Notes: a model not told the origin generated them from the letters alone. Shown: positions 30,809-39,888, numbered from the stretch's first letter. The stretch is DNA of 44,666 nt from CAZHTF01 sp964535305 (GCA_964535305.1 CAZHTF010000019.1:1-44666), one strand, 5' to 3'. Numbers and translations: made by a program.

Positions 30809-31996
30809 TCAGGTTCGCCGCGACAGGATCGACTCATAGAGCTCGAGCAGCTCGCGCGCGTGCCGCGCCATCGAGTAGCGCTCGCGGAAGCGCGGCGCGT
30901 CGGCCCGGCAGGCAGCGCGGAGCGCGGGCGACAGCACCCGCGTAACCGCCCGGCTCAGGCGACGCGCGTCGTCCGGAGAATCAAGCACCTCGCCGTGCAC
31001 ATCCGGCTGGATCGCGTCCGCGGCGCCGTTCCAGCGGGTCGTGACGGTCGGCAGACCGCACGCCAGCGCTTCGAGCACGACGCGGCTGCACGGGTCATAC
31101 CAGGTCGGGTGCAGCAGCGCGTCCGCCGCGGCGAACCAGTGCGTGACGGGCGTGCCGGCGCCGACGAATCGAATCTGATCGAGGACGCCCAGACGCCGCG
31201 CCAAGGCTTCATACGCCGCCGGCTGGTCGCGACCGGCGACAATCAGCTTCCACGCGGGCGAACCGGGCGACGCAGCGGCGATTGCGCGGGCGTGGATCAG
31301 CTCGCGTAACCCCTTGAGCGCAAAATTGTGCGCGACGAACAGCACCGCCGGCTCGTCCGCGGTCAGGCCCGCCGCGGCGCGCGCTGCGCCGCGTAGCCGC
31401 CGATGCTCGGCCTCGTCCAACACGCGGAAATCCACGCCGTTGAAAATGACGCGGGTGCGCGCGGCGGCGTCGGGAAACTCGTCTAGCACCTGGCGTCTGA
31501 CGTATTCGGATACGCAGGCCACATGGCAAGCGCCGCGAGAGATCAGCTCGCGCTCGAGTTGAAGCAGCGCCTGTTGCCGCCTGTTCAGCCGCCGCGCGAC
31601 GCGCTTGAGCGCCCGCAGCCAGGTCGGGCGCACCAACGCCAGCGTGCGGCGGATGGTCTCGCGATAGGTCCCCCCGCGCGGCTGGTAGACGTGCGCCGAA
31701 GGGCAGGGCGGGGCGACGGCGTGCACGACATCGAAATCCGCGGCGCGGACGTAGGCATCGACGTGTGCCGCGAAGTCCCGTGGTGCGGGCTTGCGCACAC
31801 ACGGGCCGACCTGCGCGGCCGTAAGGCGCGGCTCACCGCGGCCCGCGAGCTGCGAAGCGAGCTCCGCCGACACGTCTCCGCCGAGTAGCGTCACGTGCGG
31901 TCCGAGCTGCGCCAGGCACGCGGCCATTTCGAGCGTCGAGGTCTCTGCGCCGCCGCGGCGCGCGTCGAGCGTGGACTGGACGATGGCGATCTTCAT
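30809..31996 (-). CDS. GT4 family glycosyltransferase (WaaG-like)
   Basis: 395 residues. GT-B fold: N-terminal KIAIVQSTLDARRGGAETSTLEMA with the Gly-Gly-Ala-Glu acceptor loop, a middle YQPRGGTYRETIRR stretch close to WaaG-type core transferases, then FNGVDFRVLDE, LFVAHNFALKGLREL, and HPTWYDPCSRVVLEALACGLPTV, the E-x7-E nucleotide-sugar signature. Likely adds a hexose to the lipopolysaccharide core. The ATG overlaps the upstream kinase stop as ATGA. Last gene of the LPS-like unit; converges on glpX. Confidence 0.9.
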   Translation of the reverse strand: MKIAIVQSTLDARRGGAETSTLEMAACLAQLGPHVTLLGGDVSAELASQLAGRGEPRLTAAQVGPCVRKPAPRDFAAHVDAYVRAADFDVVHAVAPPCPSAHVYQPRGGTYRETIRRTLALVRPTWLRALKRVARRLNRRQQALLQLERELISRGACHVACVSEYVRRQVLDEFPDAAARTRVIFNGVDFRVLDEAEHRRLRGAARAAAGLTADEPAVLFVAHNFALKGLRELIHARAIAAASPGSPAWKLIVAGRDQPAAYEALARRLGVLDQIRFVGAGTPVTHWFAAADALLHPTWYDPCSRVVLEALACGLPTVTTRWNGAADAIQPDVHGEVLDSPDDARRLSRAVTRVLSPALRAACRADAPRFRERYSMARHARELLELYESILSRRT

Positions 31997-32853
31997 GCGG
32001 GCCGGTTTTTTCGCGCTTCGCGCCGCAGGATGCGCTGGCTGCGGGCGGTGACGCGGCGTGCGTACCAGCGGACCCGCGCGGCGCCGCACTGCAAACCCAG
32101 ATAGGCGAGCAAGAAGCGATAGCGGTCGGTGCGTGTCGCGCCGATCCGCCGGGCGGAGGCGTCTAGTTGCGAAAGATCTTTCAGTACCCAGCGCATGCGG
32201 CGCCAGCGCGGCCGATGCGTGCGGGCCAGGTCGATCAGGTGAAAGCGCGGGGCGCTGCCGGTCGGCTGCGGGTGCTCGACGAAGATATGGCAGAGGTACA
32301 GGTCGCGGTGGCACAGCCCGGTGCCGTGAAAGGCCGCGACAAAGCGCGCCAACCGCGTGATCAGGTCGTGCCGCGCTAGGCCGCGCGTGCACGGATCCGC
32401 GGCGGCGAGCCGCGCCATCCAGTCGCGATCAAACGCCTCGCCTGGCACGCTCTCGAGCAGCACGGCGCTGCGGGCCTCGAATTGCCCGTGCATCTCCTCG
32501 ATGAAGCCGGCGCTGCGCGCCGCGGGAATGTGCAGCCCGGCCAGGGCCCGCGACTGCTGATGCTCCCACCAGGCGCGGCTATGCCACGCGGTCTGCCGCA
32601 CGATGCGGTCCCACTGCTCGCGCCATGTGGCCCGCTCGTAGCGTTTGATGTAGAGCGCTGCTGGGGCGGGGCCGCTTGCGAGTTGCAGCCGCCAGCGTGC
32701 CCGGCCGCGCAGCCCGGGTTTGGTCAGCGGCGTCAGCGCCCGGCCTCGGGCCAGCTCCTCGCTCGGCAGATCAAGCAGCCTCTCGAGCGGGGTCAGGCCG
32801 GCGGCCTGCAACGCTTCGCGCCACTCGCTCGCGATCTCCTGGCTGCGTGCCAT
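31993..32853 (-). CDS. WaaP-family lipopolysaccharide core heptose kinase, canonical catalytic residues
   Basis: 286 residues from the ATG at 32853. Protein-kinase-like fold: Lys70 in ALYIKRYERA as ATP-binding lysine, catalytic loop His182-Arg183-Asp184 in GTGLCHRDLYLCHIF (the WaaP HRDLYLCH signature), and Asp208 in FHLIDLAR as the metal ligand. In Pseudomonas and enterics WaaP phosphorylates core heptose; the target here is inferred from waaF nearby. The start gives a 13-base gap to the upstream kinase; starting at 32895 would overlap it by 29 bases. Confidence 0.85.
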   Translation of the reverse strand: MARSQEIASEWREALQAAGLTPLERLLDLPSEELARGRALTPLTKPGLRGRARWRLQLASGPAPAALYIKRYERATWREQWDRIVRQTAWHSRAWWEHQQSRALAGLHIPAARSAGFIEEMHGQFEARSAVLLESVPGEAFDRDWMARLAAADPCTRGLARHDLITRLARFVAAFHGTGLCHRDLYLCHIFVEHPQPTGSAPRFHLIDLARTHRPRWRRMRWVLKDLSQLDASARRIGATRTDRYRFLLAYLGLQCGAARVRWYARRVTARSQRILRREARKNRPA

Positions 32854-32866
32854 GTTCCCGCCGCCC

Positions 32867-33802
32867 TCAGGCGTGCGACGCCGCGACCGTCTCATTGGCC
32901 ATGACCCGCTCGCGCTCCAACTGACGTGCCCATTCCTCGAACAGGCGGTTCATGTGAATGCGATGGCCCTCGTGCCGCCGCCAACGCTGCGCCATGCGCT
33001 CCACGCGGCGCGCAATCTGCCGCACTTCCAGCGGCGAGCGCGCCTCGCCCAGGTACTGTTGCAGGAATCGCAAGCGCTGTGTGCGGGTCGTGAATTGCCG
33101 CGCCGAAGCGGCCAGGTGCGCCAGCTCATCCAGCCACCAGTTCGTGCGGCGGCCGACATAACGACGGCCGTGCCGCGGCCGCGCGTCGAGCAGGAAGAAC
33201 TCTGGGTCGCCGATCGGCTCGTTGCGCACCAGGATGTTGCGCCAGAACATCTGGCCGTGCGAAAAGCCGGCGGCATGCATATCGGCTACCAGCCGCGCCA
33301 AGCAGCGCAGCAGCTCGCGCCGGCAGGGGAGGCTCAGATTCACGCGGCCGGCGTGCACGTCCTGCGCAAAGCTGGTCAGATTCCGGGCGTGCGGCACTTC
33401 CTCGGTGACCAGGTAGCAGGCGCTGACGAATTCGAACGAGCGCCGCGCACCGCACGCCACCGGCCGAACCGCCGGGATACCGAGATTCCGCATCGCCTGC
33501 AACAGGCGGTATTCGATCAGGGCGCGGTGCGGTCCCAGAAGCGTGCCGCGCAGCGCGCCGCGCAGCCGCTTGCCCCAATGCGGATAGAAGAAGCGTTTCA
33601 GGAAAAAGCCGGGCGCGTCGTCGGTGCCCGGCACGTGCAGCGTGTCAGTCGTGCGGCTCCAGGCCACCACGCGCCCTTCGACGCGGCGCAGCGCGCCGTC
33701 GACCGTGTGCAGATCGCAGGCTTCGAGCGCCGCGCGATAGAGCGGGTCGATGCGAACGTGATCGGAAATGGCTGTCTCCATACGCCCGCGGCGCGTGTCC
33801 AT
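32867..33802 (-). CDS. WaaP-like kinase-fold protein lacking the catalytic Asp
   Basis: 311 residues. Same fold as the next gene: Lys69 in GFFLKRFFYP, EFVSACYLVTEEVP hinge region, and a catalytic loop reading GFSHGQMFWRNILV, where His182-Gly183-Gln184 replaces HRD/HGD. Asn189 and a metal-site-like Asp206 (FLLDARP) remain. Loss of the base Asp suggests a pseudokinase or an altered mechanism. Starts at ATG 33802 or 33781; neither has a clear ribosome-binding site. Sits between waaF and the canonical WaaP-like kinase, so it may assist core phosphorylation. Confidence 0.8.
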   Translation of the reverse strand: MDTRRGRMETAISDHVRIDPLYRAALEACDLHTVDGALRRVEGRVVAWSRTTDTLHVPGTDDAPGFFLKRFFYPHWGKRLRGALRGTLLGPHRALIEYRLLQAMRNLGIPAVRPVACGARRSFEFVSACYLVTEEVPHARNLTSFAQDVHAGRVNLSLPCRRELLRCLARLVADMHAAGFSHGQMFWRNILVRNEPIGDPEFFLLDARPRHGRRYVGRRTNWWLDELAHLAASARQFTTRTQRLRFLQQYLGEARSPLEVRQIARRVERMAQRWRRHEGHRIHMNRLFEEWARQLERERVMANETVAASHA

Positions 33803-33851
33803 CGCGCTGCGGCTGCGTTCGCGCCGCGCGGCGCGCTTGCCGGCCGCATAC

Positions 33852-34919
33852 TCAAATGCGCCGGCCGTCGCGTGCGAGCAGCGACTCGGCCGCTTGCATC
33901 ACGGTCTCCGGCGCGATGCGCTGCATGCAGCGGTGATCGAGCGGGCAGTGCTTGAGCTGACACGGTCCGCATTCGACCTGCGCCTGAAGCTTGATTTCAC
34001 CCGAATAGCCGGTGTCTGTCCATTCCTGGTGCGTCGGGCCAAAGATCGTCACCGTCGGCACGTTGAATGCGTTGCCGTAGTGCCTGGGGCCCGTGTCATT
34101 GCAAACCAGCAGGGCCGCGTCGCGCACCAGCACCTTCAACGAGCCGAGCGTCGTGCCGGGCTGCTCGCAGGAGATCAGTGGACTTTGCGCCAGCCGCGCG
34201 ATTTCGCGCATCAGCGGCTGCTCATTCGGCGCGCCGACCAGCACGGGCGTCAGGCCGCGCTGCTGCAATTGCTCGCAGACCGAAGCGAAGCGCTCCGGCG
34301 GCCAGCACTTGGACGCACCAAACGCCGCGCCGGGATTGATGACTGCGTATCGTCCGGGCGCCAGTTGATAGTGCTGTTGCAGCGCCCGTCCGGCGGCCTC
34401 CTGCTCGGCGCTGACGCCGAGCTGCAGCGCGCGGCGTTCGACATCTACGCCGATGGCTTGGGCGAGGGCGCTGTAATAGTCGAGCATTGGCGTAGGGACG
34501 AATTGACCGTGGCGGCGCAGCGGCCGCAATCGATGCGTGAGCATCCAGCCGCGCGCCTCGCGCGCGTATCCGACACGGCGCGGGATCCGCGCCAGCCACA
34601 CCGCCAGCGCCGAGCGGAACGAATTGGTCAGCAGCAGGGCGGCATCGAATCGTTGCGACGCGAGCTGTCGGGCCAGTCGGCGCAGGGCCGGAAGGGCCGC
34701 GACGCCGCGCTGTTTGGGCCAGGTGAGCAGTGCATCGTGCCAGCCGCAGCCCTCCACAATTTCCGCGACGTAGCCGCGCGCCAGGTAGGTGATCTGCTTC
34801 GCCGGCCGCTGCTGGCGCAGGGCGGCGAGAATTGGCGTGGCCAGCACGACGTCGCCGACCCAGTTTGGCAGCACGAGCAGCAACCGCTGGAGGAAGGGAA
34901 ATTGGCCGGTTGCACTCAC
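33852..34919 (-). CDS. waaF: Lipopolysaccharide heptosyltransferase II
   Basis: GT9-family enzyme that adds the second heptose to the inner core. 355 residues. Motifs: LLLVLPNWVGDVVLATPILAAL (N-terminal Gly-Asp loop), LLLTNSFRSAL, INPGAAFGASKCWPPERFA (family PGA-x-x-G-x-A-K-x-W), then LVCNDTGPRHYGNAFNVPTVTIFGPT, where NDTGPRH is diagnostic. A Cys-rich ECGPCQLKHCPLDHRCM stretch is normal for WaaF. GTG start overlaps the ligA stop as GTGA. Its presence argues for heptose-containing LPS in this organism. Confidence 0.93.
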   Translation of the reverse strand: MSATGQFPFLQRLLLVLPNWVGDVVLATPILAALRQQRPAKQITYLARGYVAEIVEGCGWHDALLTWPKQRGVAALPALRRLARQLASQRFDAALLLTNSFRSALAVWLARIPRRVGYAREARGWMLTHRLRPLRRHGQFVPTPMLDYYSALAQAIGVDVERRALQLGVSAEQEAAGRALQQHYQLAPGRYAVINPGAAFGASKCWPPERFASVCEQLQQRGLTPVLVGAPNEQPLMREIARLAQSPLISCEQPGTTLGSLKVLVRDAALLVCNDTGPRHYGNAFNVPTVTIFGPTHQEWTDTGYSGEIKLQAQVECGPCQLKHCPLDHRCMQRIAPETVMQAAESLLARDGRRI

Positions 34920-36949
34920 GCCGGATCGGCTCCGTCGAGCAGCGCTTCAAACTCGGCTTCGCTGAGGATTTTGACGCCCAGCTTGCTGGCCTTTTCGAGC
35001 TTCGACCCGGCATCCGCCCCGGCGACGACATAGTCGGTCTTTTTGCTGACGCTGGCGCTGACCTTGCCGCCGTGCTGCTTGATCAGCGCTTCGATCTCAT
35101 GCCGTTGATAGCGTTCGAGCCTGCCCGTAACGACCAGTGTTTTGCCCGTCAACGCGGCGCCGCCGGCGGGTTGTTCGCGCCTGGGCTGTTCGAAGTTCAC
35201 GCCGACGTCGTGCAGTTCGGACAGGATGTGCTGACCGCTGCCGCTCTTCAGCCAGGCGTGCAGCGAGCGGGCGACCTGTTCCCCAATTCCTTCGACTTGC
35301 TGAAGTGCTTCGACGCTCGCATCGCGAATCGCGTCCATGTGACCAAAGTGCTCCGCCAGCGCCTCGGCGGTCGACGCTCCGACGTGGCGGATATTCAGCG
35401 CCGCCAGCAGCCGCGCCAGCGGGCGTTGCTTGGCGGCCTCGATCGCGGCCAGCAGTTTGTCGGCGCTGGTCGGGCCGATGCGCTCCAGTTCGAGCAGCCG
35501 AGCGCGCTGCGTCTGCAATCGGAAAAGATCGGCGAAAGTTCGCAGCAATCCGGCCTCGTAGGCGGCTTCAATGAAACGCTCGCCGGCGCCCTCGATATCC
35601 ATCTGGTCGCGGGCGCAGAAGTACTTGAGCCGCTCGACGATCTGCGCCGGGCACTCGGCGTTCGTGCAGCGCAAATACACGCCGCCCTCGTCCTGCTCGA
35701 CCGCGCCGCCGCAGGCCGGGCAGGTGCTGGGCCGCAGGATCGGCGTAGCGCTCTCGGGCCGCAGCTCGCTGCGCACCCTGACGACCTGCGGGATGATCTC
35801 GCCGGCCTTTTCAATGATCACGCGATCGCCGACGTGCAGGCCCAGCCGCTCGATCTGGTCAAAGTTGTGCAGCGTCGCGTGCTGCACAGTGGTGCCCGCC
35901 AGCAGCACCGGGGCCATCACCGCCCGCGGCGTGATCGTGCCGAGCTTGCCCACTTGCAGATCGACGCGCAGCAACTCGGTCTCGGCCTGCTCGGCGGCGT
36001 ACTTGTACGCAATGCACCAGCGCGGCGCCTTGGAAGTCTGCCCGAGCTCGCTCCGCTGCGCCAGGTCATCCAGCTTGATCACCAATCCGTCGGTGTCGTA
36101 ATCCAGCGTGCGGCGGCGTGGTTCCCAATCCACCACAAACGCCTCGACCGCAGAAATCGTCTCCAGCCGACGCGCGTGCGGATTGGTCGGCAGACCCCAG
36201 CTCCGCAGGTGCGCGAAAAGGTCACTGTGGCTGGCGTCGGTCGGTCGGGGCTCAATCCGCCCGTGGCCGTGCGCCATGAAGCGCAGCCCGCGCTCGGCCA
36301 CTACGCGCGGGTCAAGCTGCTTGAGTGTGCCGGCGGTGGCATTGCGCGGGTTGGCGAATGTCGCCTCGCCGTGGGCGGCGCGCTGTTGATTGAAGCGCTC
36401 GAATTCAGGGCGCGGCCAGTAGATTTCGCCGCGCACTTCCAGCACGCGCGGGCAGTCGCCGGTCAGGCGCAGCGGCACGCTGCGGATGGCGCGGACATTT
36501 GCGGTGATGTCGTCGCCGGTCTCGCCGTCGCCGCGCGTGGCCGCCAGGCACAGCCGGCCGTCTTCAAAGCGCAGCGCGACCGCGACGCCATCGACCTTCG
36601 GTTCTACCACGTACGCCACGGATTCCGCGGCGAGCAGCTTGCGGACGCGCGCGTCGAACTCGCGCAGCTCCGGAAGTGAGTATGTGTTGTCGATCGAGAG
36701 CATCGGCAGCGAATGCGTCACATGCGCGAATCCCGCGAGAGGCTGCTCGCCGACGCGTCGCGTGGGCGAATCTTCGCGGGCAAGCTGCGGGTGCTGTTCC
36801 TCGAGCGCGCGCAGCTCGCGCATCAGCTCGTCGTAAGCCTGATCGGAGATTTCTGGGGCGTGCTCGACAAAGTAAAGCCGGTCGTGCCGTCGCAATTCGT
36901 CCTGCAACCAGCGCACGCGCGCCAGCAGCGCGGCCTCATCGCTTGGCAT
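34916..36949 (-). CDS. ligA: NAD-dependent DNA ligase
   Basis: 677 residues, standard length. Adenylation domain: N-terminal YYxLD-like ISDQAYDELMRELR, HSLPMLSIDNTY, and the active-site Lys118 in EPKVDG, followed by ATRGDGETGDDIT. OB fold and zinc finger (CPACGGAV ... LRCTNAECPAQ) come next, then helix-hairpin-helix repeats (HVGASTAEALAEHFG), and a C-terminal BRCT domain starting GKTLVVTGRLERYQRHEIE. Joins Okazaki fragments and seals repair nicks. Overlaps the upstream lipoprotein gene by 14 bases and the waaF gene by 4, an unusual setting for a replication gene. Confidence 0.96.
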   Translation of the reverse strand: MPSDEAALLARVRWLQDELRRHDRLYFVEHAPEISDQAYDELMRELRALEEQHPQLAREDSPTRRVGEQPLAGFAHVTHSLPMLSIDNTYSLPELREFDARVRKLLAAESVAYVVEPKVDGVAVALRFEDGRLCLAATRGDGETGDDITANVRAIRSVPLRLTGDCPRVLEVRGEIYWPRPEFERFNQQRAAHGEATFANPRNATAGTLKQLDPRVVAERGLRFMAHGHGRIEPRPTDASHSDLFAHLRSWGLPTNPHARRLETISAVEAFVVDWEPRRRTLDYDTDGLVIKLDDLAQRSELGQTSKAPRWCIAYKYAAEQAETELLRVDLQVGKLGTITPRAVMAPVLLAGTTVQHATLHNFDQIERLGLHVGDRVIIEKAGEIIPQVVRVRSELRPESATPILRPSTCPACGGAVEQDEGGVYLRCTNAECPAQIVERLKYFCARDQMDIEGAGERFIEAAYEAGLLRTFADLFRLQTQRARLLELERIGPTSADKLLAAIEAAKQRPLARLLAALNIRHVGASTAEALAEHFGHMDAIRDASVEALQQVEGIGEQVARSLHAWLKSGSGQHILSELHDVGVNFEQPRREQPAGGAALTGKTLVVTGRLERYQRHEIEALIKQHGGKVSASVSKKTDYVVAGADAGSKLEKASKLGVKILSEAEFEALLDGADPA

Positions 36950-37676
36950 CGGCCGGCGCCACGGCGGGTGCGGGTGTTGCAGTCATCTCCATTTGCAATT
37001 CGCTGATCTTCAGATGGGCCCAGGCCTGCGCCGCGGTCTCGGTGGTGGCCTCGGCCTGGCCGGCGAGGAAGATGCTGGCGCTATCGCCCGGGCCGAGCGT
37101 CAATGGGAAGGTGAGCTCTTTCTGCACAGTGCTGCGGGCATCACCCTGGTCGACGCCATGAATCAGCAGGTCGAGATTGCGCAGTTGACGGTTGCGTTGA
37201 TCGCGGGCAAACAGCCGCAGCGCGACGGATGCGTCCTTGCGACCGCTGGCCGGCGTGGCTCTCGCGTCGTATTCGAATCTGGCCTGCACGCGGATCGACA
37301 GGTCAAGCTGCACGCCGGATTCGTTCTTGAGCGCGTGGCCAAGTTGAAACACGCCCGATGCCGTGCCACTGCGGGCGACGCGGACTTTGACTTCCGCCTC
37401 GCCGTCGCTGGATGCGCTGGCCTGCGCGTCGGCCTCGCCGCCCAGGCCTGGGGCGCGTTTCGACGGCGCGAAGACGATCGAGAATTTCTCGTCGGCGGGC
37501 AGCCGCAGGGTCGTCGCGGCGGCGGATGTCGCCAGCACGCGCGGCCGCGGAGTGGCCGCCAGTTCGCCGCCAAAATCGGTCGCCCCGCAGCCCGGCAGCA
37601 TCAGGCCCGAGATGCACGTGCACATCCAGGCGGCGTAATTGCTTACGGCAATTCGACTGCGTCGCGTGATTCGCAC
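36936..37676 (-). CDS. Lipoprotein of unknown function
   Basis: 246 residues from a GTG at 37676 with GGGAGG 8 bases upstream. An unusual n-region with two Cys before the lipobox LMLPGC (Cys30). Mature protein: Ala/Thr-rich linker, VFAPSKRAPG, a stretch rich in charged beta-like strands (EVKVRVARSG, LDLSIRVQARFEYDAR, ASVALRLFARDQRNRQLRN), ending Pro/Ala-rich. No family recognised. The frame is open far upstream to 37934, but the signal and ribosome-binding site fix the start. Ends inside the ligA start. Confidence 0.75.
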   Translation of the reverse strand: MRITRRSRIAVSNYAAWMCTCISGLMLPGCGATDFGGELAATPRPRVLATSAAATTLRLPADEKFSIVFAPSKRAPGLGGEADAQASASSDGEAEVKVRVARSGTASGVFQLGHALKNESGVQLDLSIRVQARFEYDARATPASGRKDASVALRLFARDQRNRQLRNLDLLIHGVDQGDARSTVQKELTFPLTLGPGDSASIFLAGQAEATTETAAQAWAHLKISELQMEMTATPAPAVAPADAKR

Positions 37677-37786
37677 GGCGTGCCTCCCACGAGCGCACCA
37701 TTGGAGCCGCGCGGCCGATACGCGGCAAGGGCGCACCGCGTAGGACCGGATCGCGGTCCGGCTGGGCCGCGCGGCGCCCATCGGCG

Positions 37787-39133
37787 TCACCCAGACCACT
37801 CGCCCAGCCCGAAATGCAGCGCCCAGGCAGCCTGCAGCACCAGCATCGTCCCCAGCACGCCGCTGCGGGCCCCGCTTGACCAGCGCCGCGACATCCACAC
37901 CCCGAGCACGATCAGCGCCGGCGTCGCCACGCACATGTAGCGCGCAATCGGCTCGACGCCGAAGGTCGCCCCACCCGAGGCGAAATACGACTGCAGAAAA
38001 ATGAACGGCCCGAGCCAGAGCAGCGGGCGAAAGCGTGGCGGCGTGACGCGCAGTGCCAGCAGGCTCAGCGCCACCAGCCCCAGACAGATCGGCATGTTCC
38101 AGGCGAAGGGCTTGATCAGCGTCACCAAGCTCTCAGGCACGCCGCCCAGCGCGCGGCCGAAGTATTTGAACTGGTCCCACACCCGCGCCAGCGTGGCATA
38201 CTGCAACCAGTCGGCCCGGTGTTGGTCAGGCACCCAGCCAACGCGAAAATTCGTGAAATATACGAGCGGCGAGCCGAAGCGCATGGTCAAGTACAGCGCG
38301 TACGCCGCGATTCCCAGCCCGGCCAGCGCTGCACGCGGCGCCAGCCGCACGGCGCGCGATAGCGCTTTTGCCGGCGCTAGCCGCTGCCAGAAGGTCAGCA
38401 CGAACACGAGCACCAGCGAAGCTGCGGTGGGGCGCGTCGCGCTGGCGATGCCGCAGGCGATCGCCGCCGCCGTCCAGCGGCCTGAATCCAAGCACATCAG
38501 CGTCAGGCAGGTGAACAGCAGCGTGGTGCTCTCGGCGTAGCCGAAGCTGTAATAGCACGCCGGCGGCAGGCAGAAGACGCACGCCACCGCGTAGCCCGCC
38601 GCGGGCGGGTCGATCCGCCGCGCCAGCCAGAAATACAGCACCATTGCCGCGGTTAGCGCCGCCGCGTGCGAGACGAAGATCATGGCCGCGTGCACGCCCA
38701 GCAGCGGCGCGAACACCCGGCACAGCAGCGGATACAGCGGGAAAAAGGCGATGTTCTGCTGGCGCTCGTTCGGCTCGGCCTGAGTTGAGACCGGCTGATA
38801 CTTGTAGCCGCGCTGCACGATCGAGCGATAGTGCAGCCCGTCGAAATTCAGCAGCGGCCGCAGGTTCGCGAAGCGCTCCTGAAACAGCACAAACTCGCGC
38901 GAGTCCCTGTCCGCCAGCCGCGCCGCCAGCGGCTTCTCATGCTGATCAAAAGGCGGGCTGAGCTGTAGCTCGATCCGCAGGTTCAGCAGGGCGCCCGCAT
39001 ACGCAAAGGTCCAGACCAGCAAGCGCGTCGCGACGTAGATCGACAGCACAATGCCCAGGCCGGCCGCGATTTGGCGCCGCGTGAGCGGCGGTCGCGGTGC
39101 GTCGTCGAAGAGCAGATCCGCAGGTGAATTCAC
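37787..39133 (-). CDS. Gpi18/PIG-V-like membrane mannosyltransferase
   Basis: 448 residues with about 10 hydrophobic helices. Starts at a GTG overlapping the pgeF stop (GTGA). Family-like features: ATRLLVWTFAYAGALLN first helix, then NFDGLHYRSIVQRGYKYQ (the catalytic-type D-x-x-H-Y motif) and QNIAFFPLYPLLCRVFAP, the F-F-P-L-Y-P motif of the COG5542/PIG-V group. Uses polyprenyl-phosphate sugars in related enzymes to mannosylate acceptors outside the membrane. Acceptor unknown; neighbours offer LPS core genes as context. Confidence 0.85.
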   Translation of the reverse strand: MNSPADLLFDDAPRPPLTRRQIAAGLGIVLSIYVATRLLVWTFAYAGALLNLRIELQLSPPFDQHEKPLAARLADRDSREFVLFQERFANLRPLLNFDGLHYRSIVQRGYKYQPVSTQAEPNERQQNIAFFPLYPLLCRVFAPLLGVHAAMIFVSHAAALTAAMVLYFWLARRIDPPAAGYAVACVFCLPPACYYSFGYAESTTLLFTCLTLMCLDSGRWTAAAIACGIASATRPTAASLVLVFVLTFWQRLAPAKALSRAVRLAPRAALAGLGIAAYALYLTMRFGSPLVYFTNFRVGWVPDQHRADWLQYATLARVWDQFKYFGRALGGVPESLVTLIKPFAWNMPICLGLVALSLLALRVTPPRFRPLLWLGPFIFLQSYFASGGATFGVEPIARYMCVATPALIVLGVWMSRRWSSGARSGVLGTMLVLQAAWALHFGLGEWSG

Positions 39134-39888
39134 GATCCGCGTATGGCGGCGAGCAGCCCGAAGTGTCCGCAACCCGGGCCCTCGCGGCGAAACGAGTAGA
39201 ACAGGTCTGTGCGGCACATGGTGCAGATCTCGCTCAGCTCGATGTTTTCCGACGGCAGGCCCGCGCATTCAAGTTGTGTGCGATTGGCGAGCCAAAGATC
39301 AAAGTATAGGCGGCCACCGCGCTGCAAGAAGAGGCTCTCGCGCCGCGGCAGGTTCGCCGCCGCTTCCCAAACGTCCGCCTTCACTTCGTAGCAACACGGA
39401 CCTGCCGAAGGACCGATGCCGGCTTGCAGCTCGCGCGGATCGCAGCCGAACTCGGCCCGCAGGTCCGCGATCAACAGCCGCGTGGCCTGCGCGACACTAC
39501 AGCGCCAGCTCGCGTGCACCATCGCGACCACCGCACGCCGCACGTCAAACACCAGCACCAGCGGGCAATCGGCCGAAAAGGTCATCAAGCCCGCGCCGTG
39601 CGCGTCGCTATAAAGCGCGTCGATCGATTCCTGCGGCCCGGTGGGGCTGGCGTGTGTGATTCGGCGGCGCCGCGGCTGGTGCACCTGAACGCAATAGTGC
39701 AGCCGCTCCGGCGAGACGCCCCAGTCTTGCGCCATCTGGGCGCGGCGCTGCGCGCGGGCGGGCGCGTCGGCGTCGTCGCGGGCGGAGACGTCCTGCGGGC
39801 GCGTGCTGAATGCATGCAGCAAGCCCGGCTGATCCGCCAGCTTCGCGAACTGCGCGTATCGTCGCCCCGCAATTTCGACGAAACGCAT
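39130..39888 (-). CDS. pgeF: PgeF/YfiH-type multicopper-like laccase-domain protein
   Basis: 252 residues. Family blocks in order: LLHAFSTRPQDVSARDDAD, CVQVHQPRRRRITHA, TFSADCPLVLVFDVRRAVVAMVHASWRCSVAQ with the zinc-binding Cys and His (usual form ADC ... HAGWRG; here HASWRCS), GPCCYEVKADV, and CTMCRTDLFYSFRREGPGCGHFGLLA at the C-terminus. By homology PgeF removes wrongly inserted L-Ser from peptidoglycan precursors, or acts on purine nucleosides. ATG at 39888 overlaps the upstream stop as TGATG. Next to murI in the same run, agreeing with a cell-wall role. Confidence 0.88.
   Translation of the reverse strand: MRFVEIAGRRYAQFAKLADQPGLLHAFSTRPQDVSARDDADAPARAQRRAQMAQDWGVSPERLHYCVQVHQPRRRRITHASPTGPQESIDALYSDAHGAGLMTFSADCPLVLVFDVRRAVVAMVHASWRCSVAQATRLLIADLRAEFGCDPRELQAGIGPSAGPCCYEVKADVWEAAANLPRRESLFLQRGGRLYFDLWLANRTQLECAGLPSENIELSEICTMCRTDLFYSFRREGPGCGHFGLLAAIRGS

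Noticed and set aside
32720..35033. Two long plus-strand frames over the LPS unit
   Set aside because: Antisense to waaF and the kinases, with no start signals or domains.
34832..36679. Plus-strand open frame of 615 codons
   Set aside because: Antisense to ligA, which has full motif support; translation is Arg/Ala/Gln-rich with no domain. High GC makes long antisense frames common.
37677..37934. N-terminal extension of the lipoprotein ending at 36936
   Set aside because: The lipobox signal must be N-terminal, and the GTG at 37676 has GGGAGG.
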